The translations under genes and the position numbers were made by a program. The notes beneath the pieces were generated by a model. The model ran no database searches. It was given only the letters and a program-made list of their open reading frames with translations, and was not told the origin of the DNA. Shown piece after piece: positions 38,286 through 48,192 of a stretch of DNA of 64,000 bases (position 1 is the first letter of the stretch; each line of letters begins with the position of its first letter). This stretch comes from Halomonas sp. (lineage in GTDB: Bacteria; Pseudomonadota; Gammaproteobacteria; Pseudomonadales; Halomonadaceae): assembly GCF_017515565.1 (NCBI RefSeq), contig NZ_JAFWFN010000030.1:52564-116563 (forward strand). Reading direction: 5' to 3'.

Positions 38286-39944
38286 ATGCGCAGAACTGCT
38301 ACGATGACGCTCTGGGATCAGCTTTGGCACTCCCACGACCAGGTCAAAAATCTACTGATGTGCGCGTTGCCAACAACGGGTACAGGTAGCGCTTCCCCAG
38401 GTTCTTCAGACAAACGGCAGAGCAGTGGCGCCAAGCCACCACGTCCGCCTGCCTATAACACCGCTCAAAAAGTGGGTTTGGTGTTAGGGCCGATGCTGTT
38501 TGCCTTTGTACTGCTGTTTTTTCATCCGGCAGATTTGAGCTTTGAAGGCCGCATGGTGCTTGCCACCACGCTGTGGGTAGCCGTTTGGTGGATTACAGAA
38601 GCCATTCCAATCCCCGTTACTTCGCTGCTGCCGATTGTATTGCTGCCCATCACCGGTGCGCTGGAGAGTAGTGCCGTCACTGCTGCCTATGGCAACCCGA
38701 TTATCTTCTTATTCCTTGGCGGTTTTATGATTGCGCTAGCCATGGAGAAGTGGGATCTGCACAAGCGTATCGCGCTGAATATTATTTCAGTGTTAGGCAC
38801 CAGTATTAATAGCATCGTGTTCGGCTTTATGGCGGCCACTGGCTTTCTGTCGATGTGGGTTTCCAATACGGCAGCGGTGATGATGATGCTGCCTATCGGT
38901 ACTGCAATTGTTTATCAGGTCACGCTGGAGCTGAATAAGAGCGAGGGTGACCACAGCGAAGACATCGATAAATTCAGTAAAGCGCTGATTTTTGGTGTCG
39001 GCTACGGCGGCACCATCGGTGGTTTGGGCACCCTGATTGGAACACCGCCCAATATTATTCTGGCAGCAATCGTTAATGAACTGTTTGGCGTTGAAATTAC
39101 CTTTGCCAGTTGGATGATGTTTGCCTTTCCCGTCGTGGTGGTGCTGCTATTTATTGGCTGGATTATGCTGACCCGCTTTATTTATCCAATTAAATTCAGC
39201 AACCTCCCGGGCGGCAAAGCGCTCATTGCTAAGGAAAAGGAAGCGCTGGGTAAGATCTCGTTTGAAGAAAAAGCAGTGTTGGGGGTCTTCCTGTTTGCAG
39301 CCTTTTTCTGGATTACCCGCTCGTTCCTGTGGCAGGGTCAGATCCTGACGATCCCTGGCATTAACGACACCATGATCGCTATTTTTGCGGCTATCCTGCT
39401 GTTCTTAATCCCTTCGCCTAATAAAGGTGGTTGCTTGCTGGGGTGGGATGTCGCCAAAGATGTACCTTGGGGTATTTTGTTGTTGTTTGGTGGTGGCTTG
39501 GCGATTGCCGCTGGTTTTAGCTCCTCCGGCCTGGCTATCTGGATTGGCGGGCAAATGAGCGTGCTAGAAGGGGTTAACTTCCTGCTAGTGATACTGCTAG
39601 CTGCGGGCATGGTGCTGTTCTTAACCGAGATTACTTCTAACACTGCAACAGCCACGATGATTTTGCCGGTCTTGGCATCGCTTGCGTTGGCGCTGAATAT
39701 TCACCCCTTCGTACTGATGGTGCCCGCGGCCATGGCAGCCAACTGCGCCTTCATGCTGCCGGTAGGTACGCCGCCCAATGCGATTATTTTTGCGACCGGT
39801 AAGATTAAAATTATCGAAATGGTACGCAACGGTTTCTGGTTAAATATTATCGCGCTGCTGCTTATTGTGGCCGCGGTTTATTTCCTAATGCCCATGTTGT
39901 GGGGAGTCGACATAACCACGTATCCGGATGCCTTCCGAAACTAA
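38286..39944 (+). CDS. SLC13/DASS sodium:dicarboxylate symporter
   Basis: Inner-membrane carrier of 552 aa of the VcINDY type. A hydrophilic N-terminal tail of about 55 residues precedes eleven or so membrane segments. Motif 1 VSNTAAVMMMLP puts S193-N-T and motif 2 TSNTATATMILP puts S451-N-T, the paired substrate and sodium sites; IGTPPN (about 255) and VGTPPNA (about 494) are the re-entrant tips. It should import succinate, malate or fumarate with sodium. The start is uncertain: no good ribosome site lies before 38286 or before ATG 38304. A strong terminator follows. Confidence 0.9.
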   Translation: MRRTATMTLWDQLWHSHDQVKNLLMCALPTTGTGSASPGSSDKRQSSGAKPPRPPAYNTAQKVGLVLGPMLFAFVLLFFHPADLSFEGRMVLATTLWVAVWWITEAIPIPVTSLLPIVLLPITGALESSAVTAAYGNPIIFLFLGGFMIALAMEKWDLHKRIALNIISVLGTSINSIVFGFMAATGFLSMWVSNTAAVMMMLPIGTAIVYQVTLELNKSEGDHSEDIDKFSKALIFGVGYGGTIGGLGTLIGTPPNIILAAIVNELFGVEITFASWMMFAFPVVVVLLFIGWIMLTRFIYPIKFSNLPGGKALIAKEKEALGKISFEEKAVLGVFLFAAFFWITRSFLWQGQILTIPGINDTMIAIFAAILLFLIPSPNKGGCLLGWDVAKDVPWGILLLFGGGLAIAAGFSSSGLAIWIGGQMSVLEGVNFLLVILLAAGMVLFLTEITSNTATATMILPVLASLALALNIHPFVLMVPAAMAANCAFMLPVGTPPNAIIFATGKIKIIEMVRNGFWLNIIALLLIVAAVYFLMPMLWGVDITTYPDAFRN

Positions 39945-39969
39945 TTGTTCGTATATGCTGTAGAAATTA

Positions 39970-39992
39970 CCCCGCCGCCGTGCGGGGTTTTT
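39970..39992 (+). terminator. Rho-independent terminator after the SLC13 gene
   Basis: CCCCGC (39970-39975) and GCGGGG (39982-39987) form the stem, followed by five T. Confidence 0.9.
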
Positions 39993-40052
39993 GTTGGGTA
40001 GAGAGAGGGTGGCATTGATATGATGTGACATATTTTTTGCGTTGAGCCTGCC

Positions 40053-41201
40053 ATGCGTTTACTACATACCGCCGATTGGCACCTGGGGCGGCTGTTTCAC
40101 AACCTCTCGCTGCTGGAAGACCAGCGCCATGTGCTTAATCAGCTGCTGGAGATTGTCGACCGCGATGCGGTGGACGCCGTACTGATTGCTGGCGATATCT
40201 ACGACCGCTCTGTGCCACCCGCCGCCGCCGTCACGCTATTAGATGACATACTTGGCGAACTGTGTGAAAAGCGCGGCCTGCCGGTGATTATGATTTCTGG
40301 TAACCACGACGGCGCTGAGCGCCTGGGCTTCGGCGCACGCCACCTGCGACAAGCAGGGCTGCATATTTTGTCTGATCTATCCGCCTGCGATCACCCCGTA
40401 ACGCTGTCGATTAACGGGGTAGAGGTGGATGTGTTCGGTATTCCCTACGCCGACCCAGAGTATGTGCGCAGCCAGTTTTCGGTGGATGTACGCGATTTTG
40501 ACGGCGCTCACCGCTACTTAGTCGAACGCATCAACATCCAACGCCAAGCGGGCCGTCCCACCGTACTGATGAGCCACTGCTTTGTGGATGGCGGCAGTGC
40601 CAGTGATTCAGAGCGCCCGTTAACCTTAGGGGGCGCGGAAAGTGTCGCCTGGGAACCTATGCAACCGTTTGCCTATGTCGCTCTAGGCCATCTTCATGGC
40701 CCGCAATATCGCGGCGGTGAGCACATTCGCTATAGCGGCTCGCTGCTTAAATACAGCTTCTCTGAGGCTAACCAGCGCAAAGGCGTCACGCTGGTGGATA
40801 TTGGCCCTGAGGGCGTGAGCCAGATTGAACACCGCCCACTGATACCGCGCCGAGAGGTACGTGTGTTGGAAGGGGAACTGGCTGATTTGTTAGCACAGGG
40901 TAAAACTGACCCTCAAGCTGATGACTACCTGTTAGTGAGGCTGTCCGACCGCCACGCGATTCTTGACCCCATGGGCAAGCTGCGCGAGGTCTACCCCAAC
41001 GTGCTGCATTTAGAAAAGCCCGGCATGTTAGAGGCGCGAGGGCGCCAGCAGCTAGACCGCGAGCGGCTGCAGTTCAGCGCGTTGGACATGTTTAGTGATT
41101 TCTTTACCCAAACCAGTGGAGACACCATGAGTGATGAGCAGGCCAACGCCATGCGCGAGCTCATTACCACCCTAAGCCGCGAGCAGGAGGGCCAGCCATG
41201 A
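40053..41201 (+). CDS. sbcD: SbcD exonuclease subunit
   Basis: Nuclease half of the SbcCD (Mre11-Rad50) complex, which opens DNA hairpins and trims protein-blocked ends. The 382-aa protein has the Mre11 phosphoesterase motifs in order: HTADWHLGR (5-13), GDIYDR near 47, GNHDGAERLG near 85, MSHCF near 172, and GHLHGP near 211. Those histidines and aspartates bind the two manganese ions. Its stop overlaps the sbcC start as ATGA at 41198-41201, so production is coupled. Confidence 0.97.
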   Translation: MRLLHTADWHLGRLFHNLSLLEDQRHVLNQLLEIVDRDAVDAVLIAGDIYDRSVPPAAAVTLLDDILGELCEKRGLPVIMISGNHDGAERLGFGARHLRQAGLHILSDLSACDHPVTLSINGVEVDVFGIPYADPEYVRSQFSVDVRDFDGAHRYLVERINIQRQAGRPTVLMSHCFVDGGSASDSERPLTLGGAESVAWEPMQPFAYVALGHLHGPQYRGGEHIRYSGSLLKYSFSEANQRKGVTLVDIGPEGVSQIEHRPLIPRREVRVLEGELADLLAQGKTDPQADDYLLVRLSDRHAILDPMGKLREVYPNVLHLEKPGMLEARGRQQLDRERLQFSALDMFSDFFTQTSGDTMSDEQANAMRELITTLSREQEGQP

Positions 41202-44200
41202 CGCCGTTAACGCTCACCATGCAGGCGTTTGGCCCCTTTGCAGGCAGCGAAACAATCGACTTTACTGCGCTGGGCAAAAGCCCGCTGTTTCTGATTAACG
41301 GCCCCACGGGGGCAGGGAAAAGCTCGATATTAGATGCCATCTGCTTTGCGCTTTACGGCCAAACCACCGGTAACGACCGCGATGCCGGACAAATGCGTTG
41401 CGACCAGGCCGCCGATACCTTACTGACCGAGGTCAGCTTGGATTTTCGCCTGCGCGATGGGACTTACCGCGTGCGTCGGGTGCCCCAGCAGGAGCGCCCC
41501 AAGGCCACTGGCGAAGGCACTACCACGCAAAGCGCTGAAGCCCAGCTGTGGCGGCTGACCCCGGAAGGCGAAGAAGGGGAGTGTTTGGTGGCGCGTAAGG
41601 TCACTGATGCCAACAGCCAACTGCATACCTTAATAGGCCTGGATGCTAACCAGTTTCGCCAAGTGATGGTGCTCCCCCAGGGCAAGTTCCGTGAACTGCT
41701 GTTGGCAGAATCGAAGGACCGCGAGAAGATTTTTTCTCAGCTGTTTCAAACCCAGATTTTTCAGCGCATTGAAGAGCGCCTGCGTGCCCAGGCGAATCAA
41801 ATTGAGCGAGCGGTGAATGACCATCGTCAGCATATTAGCGGCATTTTGGCCGGTGGCGAGCTGGAAAGCGAAGCAGCGTTAGGGCAAGAAGTAGAGGTGC
41901 TAACCCCACAAGTAGGGCAGGCGCGCCAGCGTTTTGAAACCGCCCAGCAGCAGCGGCGAAGCGCTGAACAACGACGAGACGAGGCCCTAACGCTGCAGCG
42001 TCAATTTGAAGCCCGTGACAGCCTCGCCGCGGATAAAGCACGCCACCTTGAGCAGCAAGCGCAAATAACAGATTTCCAGAGCCGCTTGACCCAAAGCGAC
42101 TACGCCCAAGCGCTGCGGCCCCACAGCACTGCGTTAGCCCAAGCGAAACAGACGCTGAGCACCGCCCAAACAGAGCAGCAGCAGGCCGATGCCGCACTAA
42201 CCATCCAGCTTGCCAGCACTGAGCAAGCCAAGCGCGCATTTGAGACAGCGCGCCAGCACCAAACGGAACTGCCTACACTGCGCGAGCGCCATCGTCAGTT
42301 GGGCGAGTTTATCCATAAAGGCCAGCAGTTAAGCGAGCTTGAAGCGCGCTTGCAAACGGCCCAGACCGCTTGGCAGCAAGCCGATGACACCCTAAAGCGC
42401 GATGAAGCTCAGTTAGACAGCATTCGCCAGCAAGGTGAAGCCATTAGCCTCACTCTTGAGCGCCTGCAAACGGAGGGTCAGCAGCTGGCCAGCGCCCCCG
42501 CAGAGCTCAGCCGCCATGAGAGCCTGCTAGCTCAGCGACAAGCGTTGGATGATCTGACTCGACAGGGGCGTGAACTCACTGTTCAACAACAGCAGGCAGC
42601 GGAGACGCTCAAGCGCCGACGCAGCGAAGCGGAGCAGGCCAAGCGGCACGCGACTGAGCAAGAGATGCGCTGGCACCAAGGGCAAGCCGCACTGCTAGCG
42701 CTCACCCTTGAGGTGGATGCGCCTTGCCCGGTGTGCGGCAGCCTTGAACACCCGGCCCCGGCGGTTAAACATGCGGACATCGTTACCCAAGCCCAGGTGG
42801 AAACCGCCCGCTCAGCCCAGGAGCAAGCCCGTCACGCATTAGCAACCGCCGAGCGTCAGGATCAACAATTAGCACAACAGATTAGTTACAACGCTGAGCA
42901 GACGCAGCGCCTTAGTCAACAGCTAGGTGAGTGGGCCAGCCAGCCACAGGTTGCGTTACAGCAGGGCTGCGAACAATTGCGCCGCCAAGTCGAGCGTCGC
43001 AACTGTGTGGAGGGTGAGATTAACCAGCAAAACGCTGCCCGAGACGCGCTACGCCTTGACTGGGGCACGCTGGATAAACAGCTCAAAGGCCAGCGGCCTA
43101 TGGTTGAAAAGGCCAAAGAAGAGGCGTTACGGCTAGAGAGCCAGCGCGATCAATTAAGTCAATCGCTGCCCGAAAATGCCCGCAACCCGTTAGCCATGCG
43201 CCAAACGCTCACGGAGCTGGACAGCCAAATTACTGAGTTCGAAAAAGCTTGGGAGTCTGCTCAGCAGGCGCTCTCAAACAGTCAGACCCAGCAGGCGAGG
43301 TTAGAAGAGCAACTGCGTGGCGCGAATCAGCGGGTAGCGCATAGCCAGCAAGCGCTTGAGCAGGCGCAGACTGAGTGGCAAACGGCGCTACAGGCCAGTT
43401 CATTTGAAAGTGAGGCTGCCTTTCAGGCGGCTCAGCTAGAGGATAACCAGCGCCAAGACCTGGCACGCCAAGTAGAGGCGTATCAGCGCCGCTTAGCCGA
43501 GCTTGAGGGCGCGCTACAGAATTACCACGCTCAGCTTGCGGAAAAAACGCCGCCAGATCTCGCTGCACTCACCACGCGTACGGAAGCCGCCCAAGCTGAG
43601 GAGCATACTCAACTAGAGGCGTGGCGTGCGCTGGATGGGCGGTTAAAGACCCTGCAGGGTATTCGTCAAAAACTCACCGCCGCCCACGCGGCCCAGGCCG
43701 AGCTTGAAGCCCAGTATCAGGTGTGGGGGACGCTGAGCGAGGTGGCCAACGGGCGGACTGGTCATCGCATTAGCTTGCAGCGGTTTGTGCTGGGCGTGCT
43801 GCTGGACGACGTACTGATTCAGGCGTCTGAACGGCTGGTACGTATGAGTCGTGGGCGCTATCAGTTGGTGCGACGCGAAGATCCCTCAAAAGGCAATAAA
43901 GCGTCAGGATTGGAGCTGGACGTGGCCGACACCTACACCGGCAAGAGTCGCTCGGTAGCGACGCTCTCCGGCGGTGAGTCATTTATGGCGGCCTTGGCGC
44001 TGGCGCTGGGGCTTTCCGATGTCGTGCAAGCCTACGCGGGTGGTATTCAGTTGGATGCGCTATTTATTGATGAAGGCTTTGGCAGCCTGGATCAGGATGC
44101 ATTAGATCAAGCCATTGCCATGCTCAGCGAGCTGCAAATGGGCGGACGTATGATTGGGGTTATCTCCCATGTCAGCGAACTCAAAGAGCAAATGCCGGTC

Positions 44201-44269
44201 CGTGTCGAAGTACGCGCCAGCCGACACGGGAGCTCGGTGGAAGTAAAGGGCGCGTTACGCAGTGCCTAG
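41198..44269 (+). CDS. sbcC: SbcC exonuclease ATPase subunit
   Basis: SMC-like ATPase of 1023 aa. Walker A GPTGAGKS is at residues 35-42. Two long coiled-coil arms (about 180-500 and 520-820, rich in Gln, Ala and Glu) flank a zinc hook C510-P-V-C513. The signature LSGGESF is near 923 and Walker B DEGFGSLD near 957. It joins SbcD to form the DNA-end processing complex. The length is close to E. coli SbcC (1048). Confidence 0.97.
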   Translation: MTPLTLTMQAFGPFAGSETIDFTALGKSPLFLINGPTGAGKSSILDAICFALYGQTTGNDRDAGQMRCDQAADTLLTEVSLDFRLRDGTYRVRRVPQQERPKATGEGTTTQSAEAQLWRLTPEGEEGECLVARKVTDANSQLHTLIGLDANQFRQVMVLPQGKFRELLLAESKDREKIFSQLFQTQIFQRIEERLRAQANQIERAVNDHRQHISGILAGGELESEAALGQEVEVLTPQVGQARQRFETAQQQRRSAEQRRDEALTLQRQFEARDSLAADKARHLEQQAQITDFQSRLTQSDYAQALRPHSTALAQAKQTLSTAQTEQQQADAALTIQLASTEQAKRAFETARQHQTELPTLRERHRQLGEFIHKGQQLSELEARLQTAQTAWQQADDTLKRDEAQLDSIRQQGEAISLTLERLQTEGQQLASAPAELSRHESLLAQRQALDDLTRQGRELTVQQQQAAETLKRRRSEAEQAKRHATEQEMRWHQGQAALLALTLEVDAPCPVCGSLEHPAPAVKHADIVTQAQVETARSAQEQARHALATAERQDQQLAQQISYNAEQTQRLSQQLGEWASQPQVALQQGCEQLRRQVERRNCVEGEINQQNAARDALRLDWGTLDKQLKGQRPMVEKAKEEALRLESQRDQLSQSLPENARNPLAMRQTLTELDSQITEFEKAWESAQQALSNSQTQQARLEEQLRGANQRVAHSQQALEQAQTEWQTALQASSFESEAAFQAAQLEDNQRQDLARQVEAYQRRLAELEGALQNYHAQLAEKTPPDLAALTTRTEAAQAEEHTQLEAWRALDGRLKTLQGIRQKLTAAHAAQAELEAQYQVWGTLSEVANGRTGHRISLQRFVLGVLLDDVLIQASERLVRMSRGRYQLVRREDPSKGNKASGLELDVADTYTGKSRSVATLSGGESFMAALALALGLSDVVQAYAGGIQLDALFIDEGFGSLDQDALDQAIAMLSELQMGGRMIGVISHVSELKEQMPVRVEVRASRHGSSVEVKGALRSA

Positions 44270-44397
44270 TCGTATGAAGAGGCGCTTGGTTACTTAATTG
44301 GCCGCCTGTTTAAGGCAGAGCGGTGGCTAGATGTACACGGGGTGCCAGGCGCGGTTTGGCTCGGCAGTTGGGCACGACAAGCACAGCAGGCAGGTGA

Positions 44398-44877
44398 ATG
44401 TTCGAAACGCTAAATTTATGGCTGGCGACTGGTTTTGGTTTGGGGCTCTCACCGATTGCTCCGGGCACCTTAGGGTCTTTACTGGGCATACCGCTGGCGT
44501 GGTGGCTTGTTGGGCGGCCGCTTGCTCATCAAGGCGCCATTGTAGCGACGCTATTGGTGCTGGCTGTGCCAATATGCCACTACGCTTCACTTCAATTAGG
44601 CGGGGGCGATCATGGCAGCATCGTTGCTGATGAGTACCTGGCCTTTCCACTGGCGGTCATTGGTTTGCAGGCAGCGCGTCATCCGCTGGTCATGGCAATG
44701 GCATTCGCGCTATTTCGTTTTTTTGATGCCGTAAAGCCGCCACCTATTCATCTGGCGGAATACGTGCAAGGTGGCGTTGGCATTGTGCTAGACGATGTTG
44801 TTGCGGCACTTGTGACCTGGGTGGTCGTGGTATTAGTGCTGAAACTGTGGCAACGGAGAGCGTCTCAGCCTGTTTAA
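44398..44877 (+). CDS. pgpA: Phosphatidylglycerophosphatase A
   Basis: Inner-membrane phosphatase that makes phosphatidylglycerol from its phosphate precursor. The 159-aa protein shows the PgpA motifs: PGTLGSLLG near residue 22, IVADEYLAFP near 78 with the acidic catalytic pair, FRFFDAVKPPPI near 107, and GGVGIVLDD near 123. The E. coli protein is 172 aa, so this N-terminus is a little short; no better upstream start was found in frame. A bidirectional terminator follows. Confidence 0.88.
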   Translation: MFETLNLWLATGFGLGLSPIAPGTLGSLLGIPLAWWLVGRPLAHQGAIVATLLVLAVPICHYASLQLGGGDHGSIVADEYLAFPLAVIGLQAARHPLVMAMAFALFRFFDAVKPPPIHLAEYVQGGVGIVLDDVVAALVTWVVVVLVLKLWQRRASQPV

Positions 44878-44900
44878 ACGACTTAACAGTGATGAAAAAA

Positions 44901-44934
44901 CGCCGCCAGCCTAAGAACGAAAAGGCTGGCGGCG
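44901..44934. terminator. Bidirectional terminator between pgpA and the dehydrogenase
   Basis: CGCCGCCAGCCT and AGGCTGGCGGCG form a perfect 12-bp stem around a 10-base loop, with A-tract on the left and TTGTTTT on the right. Confidence 0.92.
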
Positions 44935-44971
44935 CTTGTTTTACTGATCACGTTGTTGAGCGTTTACCGCA

Positions 44972-46354
44972 TTACTCTTGAACGACAATCACCGATTTAA
45001 CATTGACGAATTCGTGCATCCCAAAGCCGCCATGCTCACGCCCGTAACCAGAGTTTTTAACCCCGCCAAAGGGCATTTCCGGTGTGGCTACACCAAAGCC
45101 GTTAATAAATACCATGCCCGTATCGAAGTACTTGCTGGCTAGCTCGGTGGCGCGTTTGACGTCTTTAGAAATAATGCCGCCACCTAAGCCATAGCGGCTG
45201 TCGTTGGCAATGCGCATGGCATCTTCATCATCTTTAGCGCGAATTAGCGCGGCAACCGGACCAAATAGCTCGTCGTCATAAGCGGGCTGGCCGGGCGTTA
45301 CGTTGTCCAACACGGTGACTGGGTAGAAAGCGCCTTTACCTTCTGGCTTTTCACCGCCGCAAAGTATATTGGCACCTTTGCTAACACTCTCTTCCACCTG
45401 CTCGTGAAGCTTATCGCGTAGGTCTACCCGGGCCATCGGGCCAACGTCGGTATCGCTTGCATTGGGATCACCCACCTTTACCGCTTTCATTTTCTCGACA
45501 AAGCGCTCTTTGAAGGCATCGTAGTTAGCGTCCGTGACCACAAAGCGCTTCGCGGCGACGCAGGTTTGTCCGCCATTAAATACCCGGCCTGTTACGCAGG
45601 TATCTACCGCCACATCAAGATCTGCATCATCGAGTACCAGGAAGGCATCGTTAGAGCCTAGCTCCAGTACGGTTTTCTTCAGATTCTCGGCTGCTTTTGC
45701 CGCTACTTGACGCCCTGCGCCGTCGCTGCCGGTGAGCGTAACGCCGCGTACTGCGTCATGGGCAATCACTTCATCGGAAACATCATGGGAAATAATCAGC
45801 GTGCGGAAGACATTTTCAGGTAGGCCAGCGTCACGGTAAATTTTCTCAAGCAACAAGCCGCTGCCCGTCACATTTTCAGCGTGCTTTAGCAAGACGCTGT
45901 TACCCGCCATGATATTGGCGATGGAGTAACGCACTACCTGATAGGCAGGGAAATTCCACGGCTGAATGCCGTAAATCACACCCATTGGCGAGTAGGTAAT
46001 AATACCGCGCTTACCGTTACCCGGCTTGCGCTCTTCATCGGCGAGTTCCGTGGGGCCGTGTTCAGCGGTGTAATCACAAATGCCAGCGCACAGGTCGATT
46101 TCCTGGCGGGCTTCCTCTGGCGGCTTACCCATCTCTTGAACGATTAACTCAGCAAGCTCTTCCTTATTGGCACTTAGCGCTTTGCCAATGGCTTTAACGA
46201 TGCTGGCACGCTGTTCAAGGGATTGTAGTCGCCAGTCCAGGAACGCTTGATAGCTTGCGTCAACCACTTGCTTAGCCTGGCTGGAATCCATAAATGTATA
46301 GGTATTTAGTGTTTCGCCAGTGCTCGGGTTAACCGTTGTGATGCTGTTGCTCAT
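44972..46354 (-). CDS. NAD(P)-dependent succinate-semialdehyde dehydrogenase (Sad/YneI-like)
   Basis: Aldehyde dehydrogenase of 460 aa, the short class to which E. coli Sad (YneI) belongs. N134 lies in PWNFP, the general base E231 in LELGSND, and the nucleophile C265 in GGQTCVAAKR. Substrate is probably succinate semialdehyde; other small aldehydes are possible. Adjacent genes give no pathway. A TAGACCA-N13-TGGTCTA inverted repeat lies 39-65 bases upstream of the start. Confidence 0.88.
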   Translation of the reverse strand: MSNSITTVNPSTGETLNTYTFMDSSQAKQVVDASYQAFLDWRLQSLEQRASIVKAIGKALSANKEELAELIVQEMGKPPEEARQEIDLCAGICDYTAEHGPTELADEERKPGNGKRGIITYSPMGVIYGIQPWNFPAYQVVRYSIANIMAGNSVLLKHAENVTGSGLLLEKIYRDAGLPENVFRTLIISHDVSDEVIAHDAVRGVTLTGSDGAGRQVAAKAAENLKKTVLELGSNDAFLVLDDADLDVAVDTCVTGRVFNGGQTCVAAKRFVVTDANYDAFKERFVEKMKAVKVGDPNASDTDVGPMARVDLRDKLHEQVEESVSKGANILCGGEKPEGKGAFYPVTVLDNVTPGQPAYDDELFGPVAALIRAKDDEDAMRIANDSRYGLGGGIISKDVKRATELASKYFDTGMVFINGFGVATPEMPFGGVKNSGYGREHGGFGMHEFVNVKSVIVVQE

Positions 46355-46392
46355 AAGATCTCCTATCTTTAGATCAACGATGCGTTAAAACT

Positions 46393-46419
46393 TAGACCAA
46401 TCCATAGCCGACTGGTCTA
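46393..46419. promoter_or_regulatory. Inverted repeat upstream of the dehydrogenase gene
   Basis: TAGACCA and TGGTCTA, perfect 7-bp arms separated by 13 bases. It overlaps the expected promoter of the minus-strand gene at 46354, and the end of msrA is close by. Could be a dimeric regulator site; no regulator gene is adjacent. Confidence 0.45.
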
Positions 46420-46480
46420 TTGATGATGCTATTCACTCTAGTTGAGAAAGTGTGGCTTTGCCCAAATGAATTGTTAGCGA

Positions 46481-47110
46481 TTAATTGTAGGTTGGGCCGC
46501 CAGCGTCTTCGCCCCACACCTCTTCTAAACGGTTATCGCGGCCACAGTTGTGGCGGTAAAAGCGGTAGCGCAGCGGATTTTTTTGATAGTACGCTTGATG
46601 GTACTCCTCGGCTTCCCAAAACTCGCTAGCGGGCATAATTTGCGTGGCAACTTCACGGTCAAAGCGCTGCTCTATCTCAGCCTTGGTGGCTTCGGCGAGT
46701 TCACGCTTCTCATCGTCGTGATAAAAAATCGCTGAGCGGTACTGTGAGCCTACATCGCAGAACTGTTTATCAACCGCAAAGGGGTCAACGTTGTACCAAA
46801 AAATTTCCAGGAGCTGCTCGTAGCTAATCTCCTCAGGGTTATAGGCAACCTCAACAGATTGGGCGTGCCCCGTATCTCCTCGGCCGATCTCTTGATAGGT
46901 AGGGTTCTCGCGCTCCCCGCCGGTATAGCCAGAGAGGGTGGAAATAACCCCTGCTTGGCGATCATAAGGCGGCTCCATGCACCAAAAGCAGCCGCCCGCA
47001 AACGTGGCCACGGCATTGGGTTGTTCCTGAGCCTGAATCGAGACGCTGGTAAAGCTGGCGGCCGCCAGTACGCAAAGCGTTAAGGGGCGAAGGTGGGCAA
47101 AACGAGACAT
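46481..47110 (-). CDS. msrA: Exported methionine sulfoxide reductase A
   Basis: Reduces the S form of methionine sulfoxide in oxidised proteins. The 209-aa protein has a signal peptide (hydrophobic core about residues 9-27, cleavage near AQA-QEQ), which points to periplasmic repair; cytoplasmic MsrA lacks this. The catalytic motif GGCFWCME places C41 as nucleophile. EYHQAYYQKNP and the ending with RHNCGRDNRLEEVWG supply the recycling cysteine. It is monocistronic, with a short upstream gap. Confidence 0.92.
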   Translation of the reverse strand: MSRFAHLRPLTLCVLAAASFTSVSIQAQEQPNAVATFAGGCFWCMEPPYDRQAGVISTLSGYTGGERENPTYQEIGRGDTGHAQSVEVAYNPEEISYEQLLEIFWYNVDPFAVDKQFCDVGSQYRSAIFYHDDEKRELAEATKAEIEQRFDREVATQIMPASEFWEAEEYHQAYYQKNPLRYRFYRHNCGRDNRLEEVWGEDAGGPTYN

Positions 47111-47215
47111 GGGGAGCGCTCCAGTGTACGTAATAAGTCATCGCTCTAGGAGTCAGTGAACGACGCTAGGTTCCAGCTACTTATACATAAAGCGCCAGAG
47201 ATGTACATTGGTTGT

Positions 47216-48133
47216 CTAACCTGGGCGATGGGGCCACACGGTATTCAGCGTATCTAGCGCTGCTTTAATAGTAGGTTCTGTAGCGCGGTCATTACGCCAT
47301 ATCAAACTAAGTGCACAGGGCAGACGAACATTATCCGCCACGGCTAAACCGCTCTCTTGGCGTTCAGCCATTGCTAACGCGTCTCGGGCCAAGCTAAGCC
47401 CCACGCCCGCGCGCACTAAATCCAGCATACACGCCTCTTGGTCTACCTGGGCTACTCGGTTAGGCGTAGCGCCACTTTCGGCTAAGGCGTGTTTTAGCAG
47501 CCGATGGTGGGCTGAAACGGGTGGCGTCACAATCCAGGGCAGCCGTGCCAACACTTCCCAGCGGGTATCCGCTAACTTGGCTTCCCAGCCTGCCGGAGCT
47601 ACCACGTGGTAATGAAAGTGGGTGAGTTCACGCCAGGCAAGCGTGTCACTGCCCATACCTGTATTGCCGGTACCCGCGCCGGGCGGAGCGAGAAAAAAAC
47701 CCACGTCCAATTCGCCCTGCTCTACATCCGCCAACACACTGCCGCTCATGCCGTGATGTAGCTCGGTTTCCAACTGCGGTGCCCGGGCCATTAATCGGCT
47801 AAGAAAAGCGCCTAGGCGGATAAATTCCGGGTCGACAATGGTGCCAATTTTTAATTTTCCTCGCAGCGTGCTGTGTAAGGCGCTGGCGCTCTGCTCAAAG
47901 GCAAGAGCGCTGGCTAAAGCGTTTTCAGCAGCGGGGAGTAGCGCATAGCCATCGGCGGTTAGCGTTAACCCTTGGGGGCGGCGGCTAAACAGCGTAAGGC
48001 CTAAGTGTTGCTGCAACTGCTTCAACTTTAGGCTGACAGCGGGCTGGGTAAGGTGCAGCTGTTCGGCAGCCCGTGACACGCTGCCGGTGCGTGCGACGGC
48101 AACAAAGGCGCGTAGCGCTGCGTACTCCTGCAT
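47216..48133 (-). CDS. LysR-type regulator, probable 3-hydroxypropionate sensor (HpdR-like)
   Basis: LysR-family regulator of 305 aa. The helix-turn-helix is at about residues 15-50 (ARTGSVSRAAEQLHLTQPAV), followed by the effector domain (GKLKIGTIVDPEFIRLGAFL and so on). It is divergent from mmsA and the GMC oxidoreductase gene. In Pseudomonas a LysR regulator in this position activates hpdH-mmsA in response to 3-hydroxypropionate, so the same role is likely here. The start at 48133 is preferred because the LysR domain begins there; an upstream in-frame ATG at 48148 is also possible. Confidence 0.82.
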   Translation of the reverse strand: MQEYAALRAFVAVARTGSVSRAAEQLHLTQPAVSLKLKQLQQHLGLTLFSRRPQGLTLTADGYALLPAAENALASALAFEQSASALHSTLRGKLKIGTIVDPEFIRLGAFLSRLMARAPQLETELHHGMSGSVLADVEQGELDVGFFLAPPGAGTGNTGMGSDTLAWRELTHFHYHVVAPAGWEAKLADTRWEVLARLPWIVTPPVSAHHRLLKHALAESGATPNRVAQVDQEACMLDLVRAGVGLSLARDALAMAERQESGLAVADNVRLPCALSLIWRNDRATEPTIKAALDTLNTVWPHRPG

Positions 48134-48192
48134 AAATAGGCTCCCCATAGTGGTGTGTTATTAGCAAAGCTTATATCTGGGTTAAAAATTAC

